A DNA stretch of 64,000 bases from Paracoccaceae bacterium (GTDB lineage Bacteria > Pseudomonadota > Alphaproteobacteria > Rhodobacterales > Rhodobacteraceae). Positions 1 through 15,000 of the stretch are shown here, in pieces. Both the position numbers and the translations under genes were made by a program. Positions within the stretch are counted from its first letter, which is position 1. Every line of letters starts with the position of its first letter. The DNA is taken from NCBI GenBank assembly GCA_020628545.1, contig JAHDEX010000006.1, forward strand, positions 32,643 through 96,642, written 5' to 3'. Under the pieces are notes generated by a model that was not told the DNA's origin, ran no database searches, and worked only from the letters and a program-made list of their open reading frames with translations.

Positions 1-3000
1 CCTGTGTCACCACCGCCCGTATCACCGCCACCAGTGTCACCGCCGCCGCCAGTACCGTCGCTTGGGAAGAAGTCGATGTAGTCGACCCGTGTGAACTCAC
101 CTCCGTCGTTGATGCCGTTCAGCGTCAGGACGTCATTGCCATCAATGATCGCGTTGGCGATTGTGAACTCGCGGAAGTTTTGCGAGCCGACAGCGTTATT
201 GCTCGTGGCATCATCGTCAAAGATGATCTGAGCAGACTTGTCGCCGACATTCACGTTCAGAGTGGATTCCCCATCGCTTTCGTCGACATAGCCGATGACC
301 ACGTCGTAGGTGCCCGCACCGACCCCTGCTGCAGACAGGTTGTAGGTGGCTGTTCCTGTGGACCCAGCGCCGCCAGAGACCGCAATAAGCTCTCCCTGAT
401 CCGCGGCACCCGCGCCCTGTACGGCGTAGCCATTGGAAGATGTAAAGTCCTCGGCCTGGATGCGAACCGGGTCGCCGGTGTTACCACCGCCGCCAGTGTC
501 GCCGCCATCGCCCGGGGCACCCAGAACGAAGTCGGAGTTCGCCGAACCAGCGCCAGGGTTAGTGCCCTGGAAAAGTTCAAAGTAATCGATGTGGTAACCT
601 TGGCTACGACCATCGACTTGGATCGTGTACAATCCAGCCTCCGTGATCTCGATCTGCGCGCCGAAGTTGTTTGGCAGACCATCGATCATGTTTGCATTGC
701 CCCAGCCACCATTGGCAGGACCGCCAAAGAGTTTGATGAAGCCATTCACCTCAGGCTCAGGATTGTTTGACCCGTTGCCGGTCAGGAATGCCGCGATGTC
801 ACCGTTTCCGGCATCTTCTGCGTGCTTGAAGTTCAACCACAGGTCGTTCTGCTGGTCGCCCGCGAAGGTGCCGTCGAGATCAGTCTCCTCATTCGGATTT
901 GGATCGATACGGTCGTCGCGGGAGACAACGAAGCTGAAGGAGTATGTCCCCAACTCCTCTTCTGGCACATAGATTGTGTATTCCAGAAGCTCATCGCCAC
1001 CGTTCGCGTTGTCGATGCCTTTGGACACGTCCGACCCGAACAAGTAGTAACCTGTTCCCTGGAAGCCGTCCTGATTGCCCAGTTCGTCTGATGTCGTGAG
1101 GTACTCCCATTTACCGCCGGGATTGGTGCCACCGGTTCCGTTCTCGTCTTCAATCTGGATCTTGAAGTACTTGTTGTCTCCAGACCCTTCGAGTTCGAAG
1201 AAGCCGTCCGGCGGTTCATTCACCACGCCGCTGTCATCCACCGGAATACCCGTTGGGTTTGTCAGGTAGATCGGCTGGCTGACCGGGCCTACCGGCACCA
1301 GATCACTTGCGCCACTTCCGACGATCGCGCTTGTGTCGGACACTTGCTCAACCACCGCTGCAGTCAGTGCCAACGGCTGGACATCGTCCCCTGCAAAGCT
1401 TTCTCCGCTCGTCGTATTGACGAAGTCGAACGCGCTTGCTGGTACTATCGCCAAGCCATCATTGCCAATCACCACATCAACGGTTTGCACGTCGAAGGCG
1501 TTGTTAACCGCGAAGTCTGGAACCAGCGTATCAAGACGCCCTTGGATCACGGATTCGACAGAGTCTGGACTTCCGCCCGCTGTTCCGTCAGTCGGCTGGA
1601 AGCCTTTGTGCAGGACAACCCGCACGGTATCGCCGGGCGTGCCTGCGACCGTAATCGTCGGAACAGTCCCACCGTAGGTGCCGGTTTGACCGGAGTCGAA
1701 AGTGCCGGAGCCTGTGCTGACGGACAGGACCGCCTCTTTCGTCGCGCGACCCTGAACTGCCTCACCGGCCGCACCCGCTTGCGTGGTGTCACTGCCGAGG
1801 TAGCCTGTTGCCGTCGTCCCGTCGGCAAAAAGCACCGTGAAGGAAGACCCAACAAGTTCGGCACCCGACTGACCGCCTGTGTCAAAATTCGTCGACGTCA
1901 CGTTGTTCGGGTTCAGGAGTCCAGAACTAAAGCCCGCGATCGAATTGGAGTCGCCGTCACCGGAGAACCCAACCGTTTCGCCTCCGTTGAACCCCCCGTC
2001 AACGTTGCCGTCAAATCGCACCAGCAAGCCACGATATCCACCGCTGATGTTCGATGATCCGAAACCCGATGTATCGGCAGCCGGGGTGGCCCCTTCGAAG
2101 AACAGGTTGTCGTCGTTGTTTCCGTTCACGCCATTCGCGCCAACAAAGAACGCGCCTGTGTTGCCATCGCTTTGAATTTGGAACGCTTTCGCAGCGGTGT
2201 CGCCACCTGTTCCATCGTTATCAAAGACCTGATCAGCGAAGACAGCGTTGCGGATGTCGATAAAGACCGCAGCGACCTCTTTGTTGCCAGTGTTCTTCAA
2301 CTGGATTGCGTTCTCGCCAAAGTTCGACGCATCGACGGTATCGTTGCCGTCGAGCACGGTCAGCACCACAGACCCGTTGTTGCCGCCGTCATTCTGGCTA
2401 TCAACCGCGACGCCTTGGACGGTGCCATCGAAGTTTCCATCATCAACCCCAAGCACTTCAAGCGCATCGGCAGTGTCTGCAGGTGGGTCAATGACACCGC
2501 CCGCATTGATGGGATTTTCACCCCCCGCGATCACTTCGATCCCGCTGACAATCGCATTTTGCACGTTGTTGTTCAGGAAATCGATGTTGAGCGTTCCGCC
2601 GGTGACTTCCACTACGGTGCTGATGACCCCGCCATTGCCGCTTCCGAAGAATGCTGCTGGGTTCAGATCGTCAATCGCCGTGACGCCTTCAAGCTGCACG
2701 TCGAAGGCGCGCACGAAGTCGGGGTTAGAAGCTGCCTCAGCGAAGTAGAGGTTCACCGTGACGGTATCGCCGGCAGTGATCCCCGGCAGGTCAATTACCG
2801 GGATTGTGTACGAGAACGAATTGTCATCAGACCGCGCTGTCGCAAAGATCGCATCAGGGACGTCTGTCAGACCAGGTGTTGCTGGCGTTGCATCCACATC
2901 GCCACGGTTTTGCGGGCCCGTGAAGTACGGGCTTGGCGCCGCCGCTGTATCTGCCTGCCAGTCCGGACCGTCATCAAGGGCCGCGACTGTCGAACCAAAG

Positions 3001-6000
3001 GCATTGATCCGCAGCAAGACGTCGCCGACCGGATTGCCTGTTGGGTCACCAATCGGTGGTACGTTGGCGTTTGGATCGTACTCGACCACAAGCGGATCAG
3101 AGATTTGCGTGACCTCTCCGTTGCCATCAACCACACCAACGGCGAAGTAGTTGAAGCCAAGGTTGTCGCCCGCATTTGCCGATTGCGTTGTCGACCGCGT
3201 GACAGGGATTGTCCCATCAAACTGACCATTCTCGTCCAGAGTCACCTCGACCACGTTGGCGACCTTCTGCGCGTTGTTGCCCTGAATACCATTGGGTGCC
3301 TGTGGCGGTGGATCTGAGCTGATGCTATCGCCGTTCGACACAAACGCGGTGTCCAAGATGAAGATTCGGGCAGTCTCACCGGCATTCGCAACCCCCGCAT
3401 CCACTGAGATCGGCAGGTTCGCTTGGTTCACGACGCGCGCCGCAGTGGTTCCGTCGCCCAAAGTCAACGTTGGAGAGCCAAGATCTTCCTGACCTGCTTT
3501 GACAAGCGCGCGCCCGGCAATCGTTTCGTCTGGCGGCGTGATCACACTGGTGGCAGATGTCCCATCAGAGAACTCGACCGAGACCGTGCCACCTGTCAAT
3601 TCGAAGCCAGCCACGGCACCACCGATTGGCCCCACGGTCGCCGTGAAAGGATCAATATCGATGGAGAAGGAGAGCAAATCTCCGACGGCGAAGGCACCGT
3701 CTTCGAACTCCAGGATCAGCTCATTGTTGCCTTCACCCCCTGTCTGCGGATCGACGATTTCATCGCCCATCGTGATTGTGAAATCCGCAAGCGACAGACC
3801 AGAGGTTCCACCATCGAGCTGGAACGGCTTGTTTGTCGCATCACCAATCGGGCCTCCTTCCGCAATTGTCTGCGTGTCAAACCCGTTGTCGGGAATGATG
3901 GTGTCCGCCAGATCGATGACCACGCGTGTGATCGAAACGTCGTTCGCCGACTGGTTTGTGATCTGCATTGAGTTGGTAGCGAATGTGCTGGAGGTGATGA
4001 CGTCCCCGCCCGCGATATTCGCAGTAAAGAGCGCTTCGCCATCCGTTGGCCCAACAACCACATCACCTTTCCGGACAATCTCAATCGCGTTGATGATTGG
4101 GTTATCGGTTGGCACTGGCGCATCCTGCGCAAAGCGGATGTTCAACTCGCCATCTGTGACAGTGACATCGTAGCTGATCGCGCTCAGATCACCGCCACCT
4201 GTTGGTGCCGATGGATCGAAGTCCTGCAGAACGCCTGGAGACGAGCCTTCAACTTCAATGTCGAATACGCGATTTCCTGGCGTTTGGTTCCCTGTGAACA
4301 GCTCAGCAAAGTAGAGCTTTACTTCAAAGTCACCTGGTCCACCTAGGTCACCCACAGGTATGTCATACGAGAACGGTTCGTTGCTCGACCGCGCAGTGTC
4401 GACAACCGCCTGCGGCAAGGAAGTCGGTAGCAGTGTACCATCACCAGAATAGCCTTGCGTATCGCCCCGGTCTTGTGCTGCGTCAGCACTTTCGAGGGTT
4501 AGATAGGCATTATTTTCCTTCGCCGGTGTTCCAAGATCGTCTTTCAGGTCGGCCTGCCAGTCTGGCCCGCCGTCTGTTGCAGCAACTGTGTCGCCAAATG
4601 CGTTGATCCGCAGCACCACGGTGTCTTCCTCGACAACGTCACCTTCGAGGACCGTGATCGCCACCGCCTCGGTTGCTTCGGCGACGGCCTCTCCAATCTC
4701 TGGATCGTCAAGCTCCACCGTCACATCAAGTTGGGCGTTGCCGATGGCATCAAGCGTTGCACCAGCAATGAGGTTCAGCGCGATGGTGCCATTGATCTCA
4801 TCCGTGACGATCTCAAACAACGCCGCGTCGTCACCTGTCAGCGTCAAGGCGAAGCTGCCAAGCGCATCGTCGGAGACGATAATGTCAGCAACCTTTGTCG
4901 CGGCAGTTGTGTCCGTGTCTTGAGATAGTTCTGTCAAGACGGGTGCCACAGTCAGAAGCGGTGCTTCGTTCACATCAGCCAAGGTCAGCGCGAAGTCGGT
5001 GAAGGCATCGACAGGCTCCACGCCCACCTCTGCATCATTGACCTGAACAGTGACGTCGAACGTTGGCTTCGTCTCGAAGTCGAGCACTGTGCCCGCTTTC
5101 AAGAAGAGCTCTGTGCCAACAATCTCAAATGCGTCGGCGTCGGCGCCCGCAAGGCTCAGTTCGTTGGTGCCAAGAATGTCGTCGGTGATAGTGATATCAC
5201 CCACTTTGACCGCCAGCGTCGTATCCGTGTCCTCGGCCAACTCTGGAGCCAATGGTGTGACGGTGACCGCAATCGGCGGTTCATTCGTCTCTGGCAGTGC
5301 TGCCGGAATAAGCGTGATAAAGTCGACGCGACCGAATTCACCGCCCTGCGCTTGGACTTCCAATGTCAGGACAGAGGTTTCGGTCAGCCCGATTACTGTA
5401 TCGAGTTCTACCGTGCGGAAATTACCTGGTTGGACAAAGTTGCCGGTTTCACCACCGGGAACGTTTTGCGTGCCAGCGGTGCCGTCAAAGACCCAACTCC
5501 CCAGTTCGACACCATCCACGGTGACCTTACCGTTACTGATACCGTCAGTTTCATCGATGTACGTCACCGCAACCTTAAAACTTTGACCCGCATAGGCGCT
5601 CAGGTCGTGCGTGACGACGCCCAGCGCGTCCGCAGGCAGACGCAGAATTGCGTCGCCAGAGGCGGCGCTCAGATTATTGATGACATAGTTTTGCGCAGTA
5701 CCAACACCGGTGAAGTCTTCTGCTTCGATCTGGACTGGATCCGACGGCACTTCAAATGCGGACACATCAATGATGATCGGTGCTGCAGAAACTGACAGCC
5801 CAGCAAGGTCGGTCGCAGTTATGATCACTGCCACATCGTCGCCTGTGTCTGGCGTACCAGAGAGCGCACCCGTCAGCGGGTCGATGCTCAGCCAAGCTGG
5901 CAGATCGCCTCCACCAACGAGTTCCGCACTGTAGCTCAGCTCATCGCCAGCCGGGATATCAGCATCCGTGAAGGCATCGACAGGCAGCTCATAAAGGAAA

Positions 6001-9000
6001 GCCTCACCCAGCGTCGCCGATTGATCTTCCAGCGGCGTGCCGACTTCCGGCGCGTCGTTGGTATTGCTGACTGTAATCAGGACCTCAACGGACGAAGTGC
6101 CACCCAGCGGATCAGTTGCAATGATAGATACGGGAAGATCAGTGACCACATCCTCTGCGCCTGGTGTCCCGGACAACGTGCCGAATTCATCGATCGACAA
6201 CCAGTCTGGTTTATCCACCGAGAGGCTGTAGGTGATGTCGCCATCTTCCGGATCTGTGAAGGTGACGGATTCCTCGAGCAATATGCCCTGCTCCACCGTG
6301 AAGGCTGTGACCGGGAAATCGAGCGTTGGGAGCTCATTGTCCGGGATCTCAACTGTCAAAGTGAAGGTTGACGTCGCAGGGATCTGCGCATTCACAGCGT
6401 CCGCTGCAGAAACGGTGACGCTGAACACACCACCCACATCCGGTGTTCCGGTCAGAGCGCCGGTGTTTTCGTCAATCTGTAGCCAGCTTGGCCCATCGAC
6501 AACTGCAAACTTCAGCGGGTCTTCTTCTGGATCAATGAAGGCATCAGCAACGTTGATGTCGAGTGGAAGAAGGCCAACGAGCGTCACATCCTCGACGCCG
6601 TCCGGCGTCTCAGTCGGTGCGAAGTTGGTGCTCGAAAGCGGTACGAGTTCCAGATAGTCGATGCGTGTGAACTCTCCTCCATCAGCGGCACCAGACAGCT
6701 TCAGCTGGTCGCCGTCGCCGATCTGAACCGTTTGCTCGAGCGTCCGAACCCGGAAGCTGGTCGCATTTGCAGCATTGGTGCCCGTGTCCTCGTTCAATTC
6801 GAAGCCGTCCACAGGTGTCTCAACACCGTCAGAGATCAATGACAGAGCAACGTTACCTTGGCCGTCCGCCTCATCGTAATAAGCGATGCGCACTGCGTAT
6901 TGTCCGGCAGGAACATCAGCCAAGTTGAAGGTGGCCGTACCAGTGGATTCGCTGTTGAGAAGCCGGATGCGGTCTTGGGTATTATTTTGGATGAAGTATC
7001 CGGACAATGCGTCGGCGTCTTCGGCCTCAATCCGGATCGGATCCTGGCTCGCGCCGCCGCCAACGTTGACAAGGAACGTATCTTGCGTGTCGAACTCGCC
7101 GTCGCTTGCGACAACCGTGACCTGAACAGATCCTGTTCCACCTGTCGGCGAGCCTGTAATCACCCCGGTGGTCTCATCGATGGATAGTCCGGGCACGTCC
7201 TCCAGCAAGCTGAATGTCAGAGCTGTCCCGTCAGGGTCGTTGAAGGATGTACTGACATCCAAGTTGATTGGATCGTTCAGATTGATGAACTGATCGGCAA
7301 TTGGCGTTGTGACCTCCGGTGCGAAATTCACATCGCCGATGTTCAGGTTGAACGTCTGTGGCTCACTTGATGTGTTATCGTCATCAGCCGTCACCGTGAT
7401 GACAAATGCGCCAGACTCCGTTGGTGTACCGCTGAAGATGCCGGTGTCGGGATCGAAGGCCAGGCCTTCTGGCAGACTACCGCCCTCCTTATCGCTCGTC
7501 GCTGTAAAGGTAAGGATATCTTCCTCATCATCAACAAATGCGGCGCCAGCGTTATAGCTGAACTCTTCACCTTCGGTTGTCGTCTGATCAACCAGCGGGA
7601 ATGGCGCGTATGGGCTGGAGTTTTCGGGATCAACTTCAGCGCGCTGCTCGATAAACTCAAAGTAGTCGATACGTGCAAACTCTCCGCCTTCTGTTGTGCC
7701 TGTCAGAACCAATTGACCGTCGCTTCCAATCACAACATCAGCAAAGGTCTTCGCGCGGAGGTTCTGCGCCTGTGCCGCATTCCCCGGCGTTGCCTCATCC
7801 ATGACGAAGGTCGCGTCAAAGTCAGCCTCGCCAGTTGACGTCACAGATACGCCAATGGTGCTCTCGCCGTCATTTTCGTCGAAATAAACGACCACAAGCG
7901 TGTACGTTCCGGCAGGGACGATCCCTGAAAGATCATATGTCGCCGTACCGCTGGCGCCATTGTCGGGCAGGAACGCAACCTGCCCACCATCCGCAGCACC
8001 TTGCCCTTGGGCTGCATAGGTTGTGCTGCTGTCGAAGTCTTCCGCCTGAATACGGAAGGTTTGTGCGGTTCCGGGCGCAACTTTCAGGACGCCGTTTTCA
8101 AGTGTCGGGATCAAGTTGCTTTCAGCATAGACGACCGTGAACTGATCGCTCGCATCAGTTGTATCGCCATCCGCGTCGATGGTGACTTCCGTTGAACCCT
8201 CGACCACATCTACGATGACCGCATTTTCGCCACCGGTGATGACAACCTCATCATCATCTTCCGCATTGACAATTTCGATACCGTCAAGCGCCTCTGGTGT
8301 ACCGACGACCTTATCAGCGCCGCCGTTGTCTTGCAGGTCAATCTTGTCTTCGCCCAACCCGACCGTGAAGGTGTTGTCTTCAGCATTGCCAACCAAATTC
8401 GTCGGTTGTGTCGTGCCAGAAGTGTCAATTGTTTCCACACCATCTGACAGCTCGTAAGGATCACTTTCGTCACCAACGGGAATGTCTTCATCGACCATGA
8501 TGTCGCGTGAGACTTCGTCGTCCTCAATGATACGACCGGTTGCCGTAGCATTCGCCGTGCTGATCGCGAAGCCTGCGGTCGTCACCCCGGTCAGCGCAAC
8601 AGTCGTCAGGTCCGTCACGCTGACCTTGTCGTCGTTCGCGACATCAACGCTGATGCTACCTGCGCCAGTCGCGTCAAGCGACACTGCGGATGTGCGGGTC
8701 TCTCCATCGACCGTATAGGTCAGGGACAACGTTTGTTCTGCGGCTGGTGCCGTTGCGACAGGGAAGACAAGGGTAACACTGCCAGTGTCTCCCGTTTCGA
8801 TCTTTGTCGGCGCATTGCTGATCGAAATCAGCGTCGCGGCCGTTACGGTGACAGTCGCAATGCCCTGCGTCGTGTTCCCGGATGCATCTGCCACATCGTA
8901 TGTGAAGGTCACATCGCCGAGGAAGCCGTTCGTCGGTGTAACGGTTACTTCGCCGTCAACCAGTGCCAGTGTTGCATCTGGGTCTGAGCTGGCCCCGACC

Positions 9001-12000
9001 GCCACGACCGTCAGCTCGGCTGGATCGCTATCCGCGTCCGTATCGTTCGCTGCAGGATCAAACGTGATTGGCACGTCTTCGAACGTTACGATCGTTTCTG
9101 GAACAGATACGGGCGCTGCGTCGTCTTCCGTCACCGTGCCGACTGCTGCAGTCGGGTCGATAGTGACGGATGGATTGTTCGTGCCAGTCAGCGCAACGCT
9201 GAGCGCCGCATCGCCGTCGGCGATATCGTCGTTTGCAGCTTCAACCGAAAGCACACCAACGCCGTCAGTGAAGGTCACACCAGTCGCAGTCGCGGGGGCG
9301 CCATTCACAGCGTAGTCGATATCCATAGTGCCAGTGAAGCTCGGTGCGCTTAGTGAGAAGTCAACGGTTGTGACCCCCTCGTCACCACCTTCAGCGACAG
9401 GATCTGCTGGTGCTCCGATAGAGAGATCAATTGGATCGGTCGCCGTTAGTGCCAAGTAGTCCCACTCACCCGTGAACTGGTTGGCGTTGTTGTTGAAGTG
9501 TGTGATCGAGATGCCGTAGGCAAGACCACCAGCGCCTCCTGTTAGCGGGTTCTCACCCGCGATGGCGGCTGCCAAAGACCCGTCTGGCGCAATTCCGCGG
9601 ACCGGTGTCGTGGCCGTGCCAAGAATAGCCCCGGTATCATCCAGGAAGGTCGCGATACCGACAATTGTCCCCGCAGTCAGAACATCCGGGATCGTTCCGT
9701 TCTTGTCGATGACAAGCTCGAACTCAACGCTTGCGATGTTGGCCTGTGCGGCTTTGTCGATACCGACGCTTGCCAAGGTCACGGACGATGCATTGCCGAC
9801 AAGGCTTCCGTTGTGCCCAAGTTCCACGCGAAGCTGTTTTGAGGCGTCATCGTTGCCGGTGGCACCTACCACAAACTTCACGAAATCATCGACGCCGCCA
9901 GCGCCAACAGTGATCCCGTAAGACGCAAAGGCTGTCGGGATCCCACCGTCGAAAACATCCGCAAAGACATTATTGGCTTTCGCTTCAACCTTGAAGGTGT
10001 CGACACCGGTCACATCCGCGGCGGACTGATAGTTGTCCTTGATCGTGTTGTTTCCGCCGGTGCCCGTTGAGAAGGAGTCGTTTGCACTCGACTGCGTTTT
10101 GAACACGCCATTTTCGACAAGTGTTGTCGCCTCATTGGTTTGATCGCCGTATGGATCTTCTCTCGAAGTATTGGCGATATTCTGAGCCGGGTTGATCATA
10201 ATCCCTGTGAAGCCAGCCTCGGCGCTGAAGGCGTCCGCCGTATCAACGCTGAAGTCCTGCCGGAAGCTGTTGCCAGTTGTCAGAACGCGGTCGAGACCAT
10301 TGCTCGCGTCATAAGCGAATGGATCATCGGTGTTATCGATGCCGTCGCCGTCGATGTCTGTTGGCTGAACAAACTCATCATCAGCGATTGTGACGGCGGC
10401 GGTGCCATCACCAACGCCCACTGCACCACCAGATGGGACGGATGCACCTGTGATTGTGACGTTGAAGTCAGCCGTTCCAGTCGCAGATTCGTCGCCATTG
10501 TCGATCACATCCACGAACGCGCTGGCTTCGGTATCACCTGCAGCGAAAGTGACGCTGGTCACCGCAGGAACGGTGTAGTCTGCACCTGCAACAGCGCTGC
10601 CATCCGTCAGAGTGAACGTCAGCGTCAACGGCTCATCAGTGTTGCCGAGGCGTGTGAACACAACTTCAGCCTGACCGCCATCCTCTGCGACCTCTGTTGG
10701 CGTGACCGAAACTGCGACGTCTGGCTGACCGACTGCCTCGCGGATCACAATGGCGCTCACCTTGGAGCGGTCTTGTGAAGCGAGGAATTCAAGGTCGATC
10801 GCACCGTTTGCCCCAGGCGCAATCGGGTCAGCCAACTGGATCACGGCACCAACATCAGGGTCGCCGGTAAATGCGACGACGTCGAGGTCAGCAATAACCG
10901 GCGTATCGCCACCTTCTGCAAAGACGCTGAAGACACGCGCGCCTGTGTTGTCGGTGAAGATTTCACCAAAATAGAGGTCGACAAAGTAAACTTTGTCTGG
11001 ATCCGGCACAGCCGCCGAGAATGTGAACCCAGCTTGGCCGTCATTGCCGCCATCATTAATTTCGGTCTTATATACCGTGCCATCGAATGCAGGCTGGAGG
11101 CCGTTACCACCGCCACTATCAGTGAAAGGAGCACCACTTGTGAACGGATTGCCGTCTGTTCCAGACGTTCCTTCGGCAAAGTCGATGCCGTCCTGCGTCA
11201 AAGCAGGACCGCCGGCGTTGATTGCATAAACAACCTCACCACGGACCAATGGACCATCGTCATCAGTCGCAGAGGCAACCGCACCTGCCGGATCAGTGAA
11301 GGTCACTGTCGCGTCGCTGCCGCTGACCGCACCTGACACAAACGCTAGCAAGCTGAGCGCGTCGTCGCCGTTGTCGACGTTGTCGTTTGCGATTGGGAAT
11401 TCCAGACGCCCAGCGCCGTTTGTGAAGGACACCGTCTGCGTCTGCTCTGCCGCGCCTGTGCCATCATCCAGTGAGAACGTGATCTCAATATCGCCTGTAA
11501 AGTTATCGGACGCCGTCAGATCGTAACCAAGATCAGTTGTCCCAAAATCACCATTCTCGACGATGGCATCCGCCGCCGTCACTTCAACATTAACCACTTC
11601 AACAAACTCCTGAGTCACAAGGCGCAACGTCGCGGTGGAGATGTCACCGCCCTGGTTGAGCCAAATCGTATAAGTTCCGGCTGGCAGCGGGCCGCTAAAG
11701 CCCGATCCATCGCCGAATTGAATGCCTTGGGCGCTTCCGTTGCCCAGCGCAGAGGGGCTCAGCAGATTGCCGTCGCTCGGCCCGCCTTCGACGTCGCCCT
11801 CGTTGTAGATGTACCCGCCAAGCAGATCGCCTGCGTTTTCAAACGTGACTGGGTCGGCCGTGATAACACTGCCTGCCTGAATCCCGATGAATGCTTGTGG
11901 CGATCCGGACTCAGCCGTCTGCCAGTCTTCGAGGATGATCCCCGTCAATTCATCGCCTTCCGCCACCGTGAAGGTGAAGTAATCGCGCTCGCGTCCTCCC

Positions 12001-15000
12001 GGGGCGCTGTCGCCTTGCTGGCTCGCAACGATGACCGTTTCGCCAGCCGACAACGTGCCAAGGTCAGTTGGTGCCGCACCATCGTCAGAGAAATCACCGG
12101 CAATGACTGGCGTCCCATCGACGCTATCAACCGGGCCATCGTTCGCAGGGATGGTGGTTGTCACGCTCGCCGCACCGCCGCTTGTCACGGCGATGCCGGA
12201 CATTGTGACTGTGAAGCTCTCATCAAGCTCTGGCAGGGTGTCATCTGAAATATCGACAGTAACCGTCTGCGCGAGCGGGCCACCGGGCTCAAAGGTGACG
12301 GTCAGCTGCGTGCCGCCACCCGTCGCTTCCGCATCGCCCGGTACGTTGGCATTCGATGACCCAGCAATGTCGAGCGTCACGACTGTCGTCTCTGTCACTG
12401 CTTCCCTGAGCGTGACGGTATAGCTCGCAGTGCCTGCGTCTTCTGCGACATTTGCATCACCTGTCAGGGCAGCGGTCGCGCCGGTTGCCTCCGGTACGCG
12501 AATAACGAAGGCACTGATCTTTGCATTATCGACTGCGATCTCTCCACCGTCTTGGATCGTGTCGAAGTTGATGTTCAAGACACCATCGGTCACTTCGGCG
12601 TCAAAGCTCTTGATGATTTTGACACCAGGCGCACCAACGCCGTTGCCCAGCACACCATCGCCATCGTCAAAAAGATCATAGTCGTCGAGAACCGTTTGGC
12701 CCTCAATCGTCGCGTCGAATGAACGGGACCCAACGCCGCCTTCGGACCCGCCACCTGGCTGACCGAAGAATGTCTCGGCGAAGTAGAGGTCGACCGTGTA
12801 AGTGCCGTTTGGCACATCGACATTGTAAGACAGATCGTTGCCCCAACGTTCGGACGTAAAAACTGTGTCCGGAACAGGCTCGCCAGTAAACGGCGTATCA
12901 TCTGCACCGCTGTTGTTGGTGTTGTTGCCGTTAGACGACGCAGGTCCGGTCGTCACGTTTGAGAAGTCGACTGTTGGATGCGGGTTTGCCCCCGTGTCAG
13001 CCTCGAATGTCACGCCAGGCAGACCATAATCCGCCCCGTCAACTTCGGGGCCGCCTGCGTTCACCGCAAGCACGACGTCTCCGGGTGCCAATGGAGCGGC
13101 GAAAGTGAACGGGAAACTTGCAGCAACAGAGTTATTTCCGGCCGCATCACTGAACGCACTCGCCGCGACCGAGACCGAGAAGTCGCCATCCGGCCACGCG
13201 CTGGTGTCGGAAGGCGGGCTGAGTTCGTAAACCAATGTCGCAGTCTTGCCGTCGCCGGAAATTTGCACCGACGGACTGCTGACAGTGGACGGAGTCACCC
13301 CTGTAAACGATAATTCGGAGCCGTCGAGACCTGTGAAAGTTCCAATATCAAGAGCGGTCTCATCGGTCAGTGTCAGCGTGAGGTCACGCGGGCTGTCTTG
13401 ATCGGACAAGCTGTCTTCGACCAAGATTGACGTGACGACGGGGCCGGTTTCGTCAACGACAGGTGGCACCACGCCAAGTTGAGAAATCTCAATCGCGTTG
13501 ATTTTCGGGTTCTGGAAACCAGTCAGGCCATTGTGCTGGAAGGCCAAACTGAGGCTGTCATCGCTTGCTGTGATGACAAATTCTCGCTTTGACACGACGC
13601 CAAGGTAAGGCTGCTTGATCGCCCCGTCGGTGTCATTCGAAAAGGTTGGAATGTCGGCGCCGGTGCCATCAACGAAGTCCGTCGCGTCGCGCAATGGATG
13701 GATGTCGTCAAATTCAGCAGGGACGCTTCCTTCGACCGCGACGTCGAAGATGCGCGGCGGTGCAGAAAAACTGTTCTGCCAGTTTTCGACGTAAAGAAGC
13801 GTGATCTTGTAGGTCGCGCCAACTTCGACATCAAAGTTGTAAGTCAGCTCCGCACCGCCGGGTACGTTCTCGGAACGCTCGTTGACGAACAGCTCCCACG
13901 GTACGACGGATGGATCGACATCGGGTGTGTAGTCAATCTCATCTTCCGCATCAGTCAGCCCATTGCTGAACGTACTGCCCAGCGTACCGGTGATGGTGAT
14001 TGGGCCAGATGGGTCCAATGATCCATCGCTGATCCAATCAGGTCCGTCATCAAGCGCGGTGACGTTGCCGCCGCCAGCATTCAGACGGTAGATCACTGTC
14101 TCATCGGGGATCAAAGAAATTTCGACTCCGTTCTCGCCATCTTCAATCGCGAAGCGTTGGTCGCCCGTTGACGCATCGAAACCTTCGAAATCAGGCCCAC
14201 TAAAGGTGATCGACGTGCCGTTGACATTAACGATGGCCGACCCTGCCTGGAATGAGACGTTGTTTACGTCTGCAGCCGTGGCATCAGTGATGATGACTTT
14301 ATCGTCTTCAGAAAAGTCGGTGATCTCATCACCATTGAGATCGGCTTTTGTTCCTGTGACAACGTCCTCGCCGTCTCCTGTTGTGATGGTATTGTCACCA
14401 CCGCCAACGGTGATCAGGTTATCCGCTTGGTTGCCGGTCACGGACCAGTTGGTGTCAGCGGGCGAGCCGTCAAAATTCTCAACACTTGGGTCGAGCGTGA
14501 TGTCGCCTCCGGGACCGTCATAAATGACGGTGTCCTCACCTGCCGTCCCTGGCCCTTCCGCTTCAGCGACAGTTGTGGCGACGACCTCGTTCCCGATGCC
14601 TTCAATCCGAATGACGTCAAAATCGACAGAGGTGAAGGAGACGCCGTCAGCCTTCTCGGCGACAATCCCAACCGCGGCACCGGACGAAAGCGTTGTATCG
14701 CCATCCGAGATTTGATGCGTGCCATCAAGAACATCACGCAGCACGCCAACTGGAAGAGAGGTGGTGCTGAGTGTGACTGACTGGAAGTCGGTTTCGCCGT
14801 TGACCTTGTAGTTCGCAGCAAGGTCGTAGCCGCCACCAATGTCCGCAATCTCAAGCTGAAGCGTGATCTTTTTCTGGTTGGTAGTCGCCCCACCTGTTGT
14901 CAGCGCCGTGACAAAGGCAGGATCAGTCGAGGTGCCGATCACTTGATAGCTGTCACCAACTTCAAGACCCACTTCGAGTCCCAACTGTCCACCGCCGATG

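Noticed and set aside
1-60. Short direct repeats resembling a CRISPR or microsatellite
   Set aside because: They are codon-level repeats encoding GGGDT linkers within the open giant frame; no spacer structure.
2172-3317. 381-aa plus-strand ORF (and many other track ORFs within 1-17.5 kb on both strands)
   Set aside because: Antisense or out-of-frame shadow of the giant minus-strand ORF; Cys/Arg-rich composition, no recognisable domains.
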